Shown here: positions 33,001 to 42,187 of the stretch, one piece after another
Layout of the letters: the number at the start of each line of letters is the position of its first letter
Numbering within the stretch: position 1 is the first letter of the stretch
Source of the DNA: Chromera velia
Lineage: Eukaryota > Sar > Chromeraceae
DNA: 42,187 nucleotides
Assembly: GCA_018398765.1 (NCBI GenBank)
Contig: JAHBMJ010000645.1
Span: forward strand, 2,039 to 44,225
Direction: 5' to 3'
Notes under the pieces: model-generated
Told to the model about the DNA's origin: nothing
Seen by the model: the letters and a program-made list of their open reading frames with translations, nothing else
Database searches by the model: none
Position numbers and translations under genes: made by a program

Positions 33001-36000
33001 CATTGCTGCGACAACGGCAGGAAGCTGCGGCTCCTGCGCCTGTGTCCCTTGCAGAAGGAGAGGAAAGTGCCTCGGTGTGCCAGAGTACCTCTGCAGGATT
33101 CGTCTCCACATTTTCAGCAGCTGCCCCTCGGGACCCTCCACGTGCCCCTGCTCCTCCTCCACAAGGGGGGGCAAGGGGAGGAGCGGGGGCAGATGCGGGT
33201 GCGGGGACGCCTCCAGAGTCTGGCCGGGTAGTTCGGATGGAGGAGGAGAGACCCCAACCCCATGCCCATCCTGTCCAGGCAGGTTCAGCTGTGAGCATGT
33301 CAGGCCAGCCATCGGGGCATAGAGAGGGGGAGAACGGGAGAAAGATGATTGAGGGGGTTGAGGGAGCAAGCAGGGGAGGGGGAAAGGGGGCAGAGAACGG
33401 GGTGGGAGATCAGCCCGAGGGGTCGGAGTCTTTGTCTCTTTTTCGTTCTGCCATGGATCTTCCTTTGCCTTCGAGTGGCCCCGGAAAGCGAAATCCCCCA
33501 CCCCCCTCTCAAAGGCCTGGCTGTTCCTCCTCTCTTGACAGTGAAGGAAAAATGGACCCCCCCAGTCAAGGGGTCCAGGAGTTCTTCATAGGGGACGACA
33601 GCACAGACAGCCCCCCTGACGGGAGGGACAGAGAATCAAGTCGAGAAGATGCGGTGGCGACTTGCTTAGACCATCGCACAACACAAACGGGATGGCGTTG
33701 CATGTCTTCTGTTGATCCCTTGGCAGGTGTTGCGACAGCCCTAGGAAGGGGAGGGGGGCACCTCCATGGGTCTCTGTCAGGCTCTAGGTCTCACATGAGC
33801 ATGAGTCTTGCAGCACTTCCTCAGTCACGGCAGCCCCTGACCTCACAAGGAGGCCGACGAGGGCAACCGCGCTATCCGCAGATGATGACCGAAAGTGTCC
33901 AAGTGCAACACGGAGGGCCCTGCCTATTCACCATCACCAACCTGGCCGCAGCACAGTCGGCTCTTCTAGCTGACACACATCTTCCTCTAGCACGCAGCAG
34001 CATTCAAAGACGTGAAAGGGAGAGCGAGAGGTCAGAGAGGGGAGAGGCTACTCGTCCCCTTCGTCTTGGGGGACAGAAAGGGAGAGAAGGAGGCAAACGA
34101 TCTCCTGCCGTTTCTCCTCTTGCCCCCATGAATCTTCAGGGGGCCCCTCAGACACAGGCAGAGACCTGTCCGTCACCCCCCTGTGCTGCTCCTTCGCCCC
34201 TCGCCCAGCCGCCTTTAGTGCCGTCCCCTTCCCCTTCTCCCTCTCTTTTGTCTGTGGACTCTTCGGGAAAGGAAGAAAGCCGCCCGGCACCCCCAGAAGA
34301 GGATCAGATTTCTCAAAGTTCCTCAAGACGGCAGATTGCGGCCGAAGTGGTAGAGGGGGGATGTAGTCTTGTGTTGAGAAGAGAAGCGGGAAACAAGGGC
34401 ATGAGCTCTCTCCTCCCACCCCAGGCAGAGGAGAACGAGGCGATACCCGAGGAGAAGCAAGACCTTCCTCAACCCGCTCTTCGGACAGTGCACGCTTCAG
34501 AAGTGCCAGTCAAGTCACAAGACTCCGCCCATTGTCCTGTCAATTCGAGAGTCACGGACAGTCTTCGAGCAGCCAGTGTAGGAGAGAGAGAAGAAGAATT
34601 GGAAGAGAGAAAAGCGGAAATGGAAGAGGTAGAAGAGACAAAACAAGAAGAGATGGAAGAGGCAACAGAAGAGGAGGCAAAAAGGAAAAACGAAGACGAA
34701 GGAGAGAGAAAAGAATTGGGGAAGGAGAAAAATGAAGAGCCCGACATAGCATCCGATTCTCTGTCGATTCGGGTCGGGGTCCACCAGGATTTTCCCTCTG
34801 CATCTAATACGGAGAGATTGTTGTTGGCAGAAGAAGCGCAGCCACCTGCAGAGGACCCACCTCTGCTGTTGGTTTCGAAGGGCAAAGCAGTAGCCGATCC
34901 CCCCCCAACGGAATCCCTCGACAGAGAGGAGAGGGCCGTCTCACCTCTAACATCCGAATCTCCAAAATCCTCCTCCGTCTCCGTCCACGTTCATCCTACG
35001 GTCGGTGTTGCAGCAACCAGTCAGGAAAGGGGGGTGCTCCTCCCCCCCCATGAAACGAGGGAAGTCCGAAGTGCCTCATTTGAGACTGCAACTGGTGTGT
35101 TGAAGCCCCAAGAGGTTTGCTCGTTGGTTGTAGAAGCAGAGAAGGGGAAAGGGGTGGGGTTACTCGAGTCGAAAAACTCTGCTGCTGGTGCGGCTGTGTC
35201 TTTAATGGGGAATGAAGAAAAAATTGAGTCAGCAGAAAGCTGTGCTGCAGTTGTTGTGCCCGAATTTGAGAGGGATGGAAGGGAACCGTTGGAATCTGTC
35301 CCTGTTCCGCAGAGCCTTAGGGGGGTTGACTTCTCGTGTGGGGGGTCTCCGGGTTCGGCTTCAGCTCGGTCTTTCCGTTCTGCTCTGGAAGTCGCAGAGG
35401 AGGAGGGAGAGGGGGGAGGTGAAGAGCGACAGGGGGCAACGCCTAGCGGTCTAGAGAAAGCAAAAAAGAACGCATTGGAGAGAGACTGCTTTCCGCCTCT
35501 CCCCCCTCCTGACAACGTTGCACAGACTGTGAGGGCAGAGGCGGGAGTCCCAGAAGAGGCGTACGACTTTGACCGCGTTTTTGGTGATGTTTGCGCAGTA
35601 AGTGACAGGGTGGAGAGGGATGAAATTGGCAAGGGTGCACCGACCGACGCCGACTCTGGTGTGAGACTTCCACTTGTTGACAGTTCACCTTGTCAGCGAG
35701 TCGGGACGAAACCTCTCAGAGAGGCCTCTCCCTCATCAGAACACACACCAACTTTATCTGAAATCCCCGAACAGCAGAATTCACAAAAACACTCACAGAA
35801 CGAGCCGAATGAGCCCACAGCAATAAAAACCGAAACCTCGGAGGATAGACAGAAAGATGAAGAGAAGTCGTCCCCTTTCAACCCTCTGCATTCCGCACCT
35901 CTTGCCTCAGTCTTTGAGTCCATGGTCAGGGAGGCACTTTCGTCCTCTTCTCCTCGTTCGATCGTGGAGACCCAGGAAAGGGGGAAGAATGCCGAGGGGG

Positions 36001-39000
36001 GGCGTGAGGAAGAAGAAAAAGAAAAGGATCTGCTGTCTGGAGGGCAGCCTTTCCATTTGAATGCCCAAAAGGAGGGGGGGGACACAAATCGGGGGGACAC
36101 TTCTGTCGACGTCTGTCATTCCATCGGGGTCGGGGGGGAGGTGGAGGATGCGTGCGTCCGCGCAGAGCAGGGCGCCACGCCCGATGCAACAGGGGCAGAG
36201 GTGGGGGGGAAAGAGGCAGGGAGAGGGGAAGGCAATCTGAGAGAAGAGAGTGGGGGGGCAATGGGGGAAAGAGAAAAAGAGGAGGACCCTGCCCGTTGCC
36301 TCGTGTTGCCGTCTCCAGAAAACCAGCAGCGGGAGACGGAAGAAGAAGAAGAGGCCGGGGGGAGGATTTCTTCTTCTTCTTCTATTGCTGATGGAGCGGG
36401 AGAGGAGGCGGAAAGTTCCTTCAGAAAGAAGAAGTGCAACTTGAAGGAGGAAGCAGAGGGCGAAGGGGAATTCACGGCATCTGTGGGTTCTCCAATTCTT
36501 GCTAGAGGCCCCGTGGAAGGAGAAGAAGAGCATGCCGCTATGGTGAAACAGGTGCAACATGGGGGAACTTTTTTGAATTCCGATCATGCGCTAGCTTCTG
36601 TTGAGGGTGGGGACGGTGAAACAGACACAGCAGAAGTCCTTCTCTGGAACGAGAAACAGGGAGAGGATGGTACAACAGAGGAAGTGCATAGGTCGCCTGA
36701 CGTTTCTAGGGGGGTGGGGGAGTCAGACGAAACGGAAAGGGAGACAAGGGATGGAGAGGAAGTTTCAGCCGAAGTGAAAGGAAATGAAATTCACGCGTCG
36801 GCAGAAAAACAGAATGATGGAGACATCGCATCATTGCGTCTATGCACAGAGGACCAAGAGAAACAGAGACTGGTCATTGCTTCGTCTCCCGCTCTGCCCG
36901 CAAAACCAACCCCAGCTCTACAAGCACGTGACAGCAGCGCAGAGAGTCAAGACCAAAAACAGAAAGAGGCCGACCGACCCTCAGTCCACCCAGTCGCTTC
37001 ATCTCCTAACCCCAATGAGTTACCCAACAGGAATGACGCCCCTAGCCCAGAACCAAAAGCCAACGACGCGAATCTCGTCGTCATCAGCGAAGGAGTGCAT
37101 CAGCAACAAAGCAAGGAGAGCACTGTAGAAGTGCCCCCACTGTTACGTGCAGCTCCTGAAAGAACCGATGAAGACAAGCAGAAGACAACTGGGCCGTCAG
37201 AGCAGCAAGGAGCAGCAGCCAAAAAGCAGTCTTCTCCTTCCACCCTTGCCCCCGCTGTGCCCCCTGCGCTTTCTGCTGCTGCATTTCCTCCCACACGTGC
37301 CGTTGAGGTCCGGACGGTCTCAGAAAGAGAGAAGCCAGCATCCGCCCTTTCGACCCCCCCGTTAGCTCCCCAACCCCCACCACGGAAACTGTCCGACGAC
37401 AAAGAAGGACGGCCTCCCCTTCCCCAACAGCAGCAACAGTACACGTGTCCAGCCTCGGTATCCGGTGCTGCCGCGTCTCTCCGCTTTCTGCCCAAACGAC
37501 AGCATGGCCATGCAGGGGCATCTCACCTCCAACTGGCAGCAGTTGGGAGGGGGGGGATGGAGAGGGAGAGGGGGGACCCTCTTCAAGGGCCGGAGAGAGA
37601 GAAAGAGAGAGTACCCCCTCTCCGAGTCAGCTCGTTGAGTGGGGGGGGCAGCCGGGAGGGGGGGACGAATGCTCTCTCGTCACCCCTGCTGCCCTCTTCT
37701 CCCTCGTGCTCCCCTCTCCTAGCCTCGAGAGGGGAGGGGTATCTGATGGGAGAGAGGGAGAAGACCTCTTCTGCTACCACGACTCCACTCTCAGCGCGAA
37801 GGGGAATGGATGCCTCCTTCCGTCGGTTGAAGGGCCGTGAGAGTCCGCGCGTCTCCTCCTCTTCCTCTTCCTTTTCGCCCCTCCCAGTCGCTTCTGGAGC
37901 CGCCGCTTCCTCCTCCTCTTCCTCCTCAGAAGTCACTGCATCCTCCATCGAGCGTCTCGGTTCTCTCCTCGCCAGCCTTGCCATGGAGAGATGGGGAAGG
38001 GAGAGACCGCCATCTCCCGGGTCGGCCTGGGTGAGTGGAGAGGCGGGGGGCAACGGGGGGGTCGGGGGGGACGGACTCGATGCAGGGTCTGTCCCGTTGT
38101 TGTCTTCTTTGTGGAAGGACGACGACAAAGCGCTTCTCTACGGAGATGCACTCGAGAGCCTCGCTCTCCTCGTCTATGCTGTACAGGAAAGACAAAGAGC
38201 CCTCGCCATTTCTGGCAAAGATGGTGGGTGGGTGCAGGGAACTTTTTCTTTCTTCCTTTCTGCCCGCGCTCCGATTTTTCTTATCTGTGCCTGACTGCCT
38301 GCCTGCCTGCCTGCTTCCTCCCCACATATCTCTCTGTCACAGTTTCCCATCCATCTGCAAAGTTTTTACACACCCGGTCATGCCGCCCGTCATCTACCCA
38401 TGCAAGTGTGAGTCAACACAAGGACGTACGGACACGCACACATGCAGTCGACGCACGCACGATGAGTGGCAAGCGGGATTCTGTTGCCTCTCTCTCTGCT
38501 GCAGCTCACGATCGATGTGTAGCAGCCTTGAGAGACTCCACGGATCTTGCAAGGGGTCTGGAGTTTCTCCTCTCCTCTTTCTCTCCGTCACAAACCGCTG
38601 GCTCGACTTCTGCTGTTTGGATGGGAGCGGGGGCGAAGGGGACCTTGCATGGGGGGCGGAGACACAGAGGCAAAGCGCATGGGTCTCTCTCTCCTGGGTT
38701 GAGCTTCGTGTCCAGTCCCAGGCAGGAGAGGGAGAGGGAGAGGGTGGAAGTGGCCTCTGCAGTCTCTGGGACGACAGGAGGAAGTGGTGGGACCTGTACG
38801 CAGACAGTAGCAGCGGGCCCCGGCAATGAAGGGGCAGCGGCCCTCTCCCCCTTGTTGCGATCTGCCGGGGCACCCCTGCAGCTTGTCTATGAGCGGGCCG
38901 TTGACTTGGTCAGTTAGTGTTTGGGTACTTTTAGATTTCAGTCCAAAAACAACATGCGGTCCATTCCTGTGTTTGTCTATCTGCGAGGTACCTGGAGTAC

Positions 39001-39209
39001 AACGTGATGCTGCGGCACGAAGGAGCGCCCTTTTTTGGCACACCTGTGCCTGTGCATTCGTGAGGCGAAAAAAGCAAAGTGACCCAACAGGTTTGCATGG
39101 TTCCTGTGAGAATTCACTTTCGGCGATTCAACCCAAGCGCGTGCGTATGCGCCGGCTTGTCCACCCAGATATTTATGATCGTCTTCTTCAAAGGGGCAAC
39201 CATAGGTTT

Positions 39210-39249
<40 letters not shown>

Positions 39250-40187
39250 TGTATGCAGTTTCGGACGGCTTGTCTAGAGTGGTCGGTTGGAATGCCCGAG
39301 AGGGCGAGGAGAGCGTCAGAGGTTCGTCCAAACTTTCCGCCTTTTTTTTTCAGATTTTTTTTTTGTCTCTCTTCATGGTCACTGCAGCAGCCAGGCTGCA
39401 TGGCTTTGCTCGATTCAGAATTTACGAGAACGCGAGTGAGAGAAGAGGGAGTAAGACAAGGAACCCTGAAGTGACTGAGATCGATTCGAGAGGCTCTTGC
39501 TGGCTGTCTCTCTGCCGGTGTCTATCTCTAGGTATTCGTCTGGGATTGTGAGTCAAAAGCAGAGGGCAAACAGAGATACGTGCATTCTGTCAGTGAGTGT
39601 TTTTCGTCACCGCCTTGCTTCGGACTATTTCTGTTTCTACACCCACTTACCCCCCTCTCTTTTCTCCACCCTTGACCAACCTGTCCCCCCTGCTTTTGTG
39701 TGCGACTCTTCCCCCCCCCGATTTTCCGTCTTGCTTTTCGCTCCTGAGTTCTTCCTCTCCTTAGTTATGAGATTGAGCTGCTGTGTGTATGCATCTGCGC
39801 ACGTGTCTGTGCGTTCATCACGTGCTCGCTCCTTTCATGCAGGACGGCTTGCTTCTTCTCCAGTTTCTAATCAAGGAAGGGGAAGGACTGGTGTCTGAGG
39901 GCGTGAGCCACCCTTACAGCAGCATCGCGGGAGGGGGACTACCGAACGGTCCCCTGTCTCTCCCACAAAGCTCTGCCGGACAGCTACAGGGGAAGTGGGT
40001 AGCTCATGGGGAGGGATTAGCTTCCCTCTCTTCGTGCGAGTGGTGTGGGATGGACCTGGGGGGGTCGTGCTGCTGTCTGTTGTCGGACCTGTCGAGCCTC
40101 AAGAGGCTGGAAGAAGAAGTGCAGAGCATTGCTGCGCAGGGAGAAGGGTTGAGGCAGCACAGGAAGACACAGACAGCATCAGGGTAG
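30003..40187 (+). CDS. ULK/ATG1-type serine/threonine kinase, about 2278 aa
   Basis: Eight exons, all GT-AG and in phase: 30003-30221, 30906-31026, 31411-31592, 31860-31909, 32363-32497, 32843-38223, 38505-38908 and 39843-40187 (stop TAG); total 6837 nt. The kinase domain is at the N-terminus: Gly loop GKGSFATVW (16-24), Lys38 (LAIK), Glu54, HRDLKPQN (127-134), DFG (151-153), GSPLYMAPE (169-177), [14 protein letters not shown] and [11 protein letters not shown]. This matches the ATG1/ULK group, which starts autophagy. Exon 6 (5.4 kb) encodes about 1790 mostly disordered residues, with a Glu/Lys coiled-coil-like block (34580-34740) and a possible ATG8-binding motif FDRV preceded by EEAYD (35568-35579). 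The C-terminal exons are helical ([20 protein letters not shown]) and could be the MIT-like ATG13-binding end; this is weak. ULK3 or another relative is the main alternative. A 100-bp duplication overlaps the exon 3 acceptor. Confidence 0.85.
31264..31463 (+). repeat. Exact-period 100-bp tandem duplication over a splice acceptor
   Basis: 31264-31363 and 31364-31463 differ at one base in the compared stretch (GAGAGTCC against GAGGGTCC). Each copy holds the pyrimidine tract, acceptor GTGCAG and the first 53 nt of the exon coding [17 protein letters not shown]. The distal acceptor (31410) gives the intact kinase. The proximal one (31310) reads HRDLK, then [10 protein letters not shown], and stops at 31433-31435. 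Confidence 0.9.
39212..39253. repeat. (GT)n microsatellite
   Basis: About 20 GT units with one A interruption, in the last intron of the kinase gene. Confidence 0.95.
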
Positions 40188-40834
40188 CAAATTAAGCCCA
40201 AGAGTTGAGTGCTTCATCAGACAGAAGGAAGGAGGCTGTAACGTGTCTAGACCCCCGCCCGTGCATGTGTCGCCTGCGTTCGCGCGCTGTTGTATTGTGC
40301 ATGCATGTGTTCTCAAAAGACTGCGCGAAGAGGGGCGCAATTGGGAAGCAAAGTGTCTGGCAACTGAAGAAGTGAGGAGAAGGGGGGGCAGAATAAGGGG
40401 GGAAGTTCAAGATATTGTGAGTCAGCACTGGCAGTCTGCGGCTGTATGTGTCTGTCCTTCGTCTGTCCGACGAAGCACAGAATTCCGCGTGTACACTAGA
40501 AGATACTAGACGAACGGAGCACTGATGCACGTTGCTGCGCAGAACAAAGCATCGCATTGTGCGGCATATTGTCAGAACACCGGGACGAAGGATGACGGAA
40601 GGAAAGCGAAATCCAAATCTTTCAAAGACTCGGATTGATTATCAGCTTTCTTTAACTACCAGTGAAGTTTGACGCTTAGAATGATGCGCCATCTTCGGAG
40701 CCCATATCCATATGGTTTCTAACACCGTCCTTTGGGCCAGCCTTTGGGAAAATAATCAATTGTATCTCTAGTTGTATCTGTGATCTATAAATTCTTTTTA
40801 AAAAACATAGAAACGTTAACACTTATAACCTTTA
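40188..40834. other. Intergenic
   Basis: This is the kinase 3' flank, becoming AT-rich toward the tail of the next retrotransposon. No gene is seen. Confidence 0.6.
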
Positions 40835-42187
40835 TTATTATCATTATTATTATTATTGATTATTATTAATATTATATTTAGTATTGTATGATTGATTGAT
40901 TGATTGATATGTTCCGCCCTAGGGCTTTCCCGCTATGTCTATCTGTCGCCAGAGCTAGCAGGGCGGGGCGTTCCCCAGCCTAAGCTGAGGTATCAGACCC
41001 CGCCCTCGGGGCCCGCCAGAGTCTGTTGCCCTGGCCGCTGCTGCATGATTGTTCGTTGTTCGAGCCACGGCTCTGGATCCGCGTTGGCTTTCCGGCCTGA
41101 AAATCGATCTGAAACGGCATGTGATTTGGGCTTCCTCGCTCTTTTTGTTTGCTTTATCAATCTTCTTCTACGGCTCCCTCCTTCCCCACCCTAACGCTCC
41201 TTCGGTCGTCTTTAAGTTATCAATTGTCTCCTCATATTCTTTTGTTAGTCTCTCAATCACCCGCTGCCTTCCGGTGATTCCTGCATGTCTGGCCGCCAGA
41301 GCGTCTCCCTCTATGTGTCCGTACCATCCTGGATACTCCTCAAACACCCTCCGTCTGAATGACGCGCATCCCAAAAACTCATCCACTCCGGCATGACATT
41401 TATTCATCAGAAAACAGAAAAGCGTCGAGTTGTCCCTTTTTCCCTCTTCTCTGTTGAGCCCTTCTCTTTCTGTGGCTGCCTTTCTGGCTCTTTCTTCCAT
41501 CTTGCTGTCCCATTTCCCTTCTATCTTTCTGAACATTTCTGCTCTCTCTCTGTCAAAAACAGGACATTCTGTCACCAAATGGATTTCATCTTCCACCACC
41601 TCGATTCCCAACCACCCTCGACAGAACTGGCACATCCTTTTCTGTAACGGCACCTTCTCTCCCCCCCTTACCGGATTTTTTCCCTGAGTCGCAGCCACAG
41701 CCCTGTCTCCCACCCTGCATGCTGCTCTCCTCCTGTGTTTTGATCGCAACGCCACTCTCGTATAGCAAAAAAGAGCTCTCCCTATTCTCTCTCTGTCTAT
41801 TTTCATTGTCAAGCCAACCTTTCTACCTGCTCTGTCTTCAAACAAAGAAAGGTGGAGACGGTTTCCGTTTGAGACCTTTCTGTGCACGTCAGCCATCATC
41901 ACTCCTGTCAGTTCTGCCTTCTCCTGACTGCTCTTCTCTCTTATGTTTCTTTCTATTCTATGTGCAAACGCCTCTCTTTTTTTCTCGTCTAGCTCATTTT
42001 TTGTTCTCTTCAGCAGCCATCTCTCTATCCCGTCCACTCTCTCGTTGACTACCTGTGTTCCTCTCTGCCCTACGCTTCCTTTTAGTCTTTCTCTTGCAAA
42101 AGGGTGCATTCCTCTGTCTGTGTAGAGTGCCTGTGCACATTGTTTCAGATGAGGGAAAAGATGAAAAGGATGCATTCCTCTCCCCCC
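40835..42187 (-). mobile_element. 3' end of a second non-LTR retrotransposon
   Basis: An open frame on the minus strand (42175 to stop at 41168) continues from the window edge, so the 5' part is outside. It shows RIGRALFCYTRVALRSKHRR, a zinc-knuckle C-x2-C...H-x4-C (CQFC...EDEIHLVTECPVF) followed by DRERAEMFRKIEGKWD. This is the usual C-terminal end of LINE reverse transcriptase polyproteins. After a GC-rich 3' UTR (about 41167-40912) the minus strand runs into a short-repeat tail, (ATCA)n then (ATA)n, at about 40912-40835, typical of non-LTR elements. It belongs to a different type from the fragment at 28.3 kb: no RPD endonuclease signature is seen. No target duplication can be tested because one end is missing. 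Confidence 0.7.

Noticed and set aside
33478-33491. GGCCCCGGAAAGCG in the kinase exon, identical to the core of the 28.1/29.7-kb repeat
   Set aside because: Only 14 bases match and the flanks differ; likely chance in GC-rich coding DNA.
35926-36587. Long minus-strand frames opposite kinase exon 6
   Set aside because: They mirror Glu/Gly-rich sense codons as Pro/Ser/Leu runs; no domains and no splice logic of their own.

Overview
The window is nuclear DNA of a unicellular eukaryote. Genes are split by GT-AG introns with long pyrimidine tracts before the acceptor. Exons are GC-rich, encoded proteins carry long disordered insertions, and intergenic DNA is AT-rich and full of transposon debris. 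The overall style (ATG1-type kinase with a giant disordered exon, Golgi sugar enzymes, many retroelements) suggests an alveolate alga such as a chromerid. That is a guess, not a proof. All gene models below were spliced by eye from reading frames, splice sites and phase agreement.

Layout. 0.2-3.2 kb: 3' part of a plus-strand membrane protein gene with a huge pyrimidine microsatellite in an intron. 4.6-5.0 kb: a small minus-strand MAPEG-family membrane enzyme with an apparent 1-base frameshift. 6.0-9.3 kb: plus-strand exons of an unrecognised multi-pass membrane protein, followed by low-complexity exons that include a 63-bp coding minisatellite. 10.7-16.7 kb: two minus-strand genes in a row, a triose-phosphate/nucleotide-sugar-type transporter and a type II membrane-anchored polysaccharide pyruvyl transferase. 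Their ends are about 47 bp apart, and together they suggest glycan modification in the Golgi/secretory system.

16.7-30 kb is a transposon graveyard. It holds a small inverted-repeat element (18.1-19.3 kb), a degenerate TNP2/KDZ-like DDE transposase (19.7-21.7 kb), and a minus-strand multi-exon host gene (22.1-27.8 kb) broken by an LTR-type element. That element (24557-27583) has 250-bp terminal direct repeats, a 5-bp target duplication (GAGAT) and a purine tract next to one LTR. No reverse transcriptase was seen inside it. Next comes the 3' end of a non-LTR retrotransposon with a restriction-like endonuclease signature (28.3-29.3 kb), lying between inverted copies of a 30-bp repeat.

30.0-40.2 kb is an eight-exon ULK/ATG1-type serine/threonine kinase of about 2278 residues, of which about 1790 come from one 5.4-kb exon. 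A nearly perfect 100-bp tandem duplication straddles one of its splice acceptors. The right edge (40.8-42.2 kb) is the 3' end of a second, minus-strand non-LTR retrotransposon ending in a short-repeat tail.
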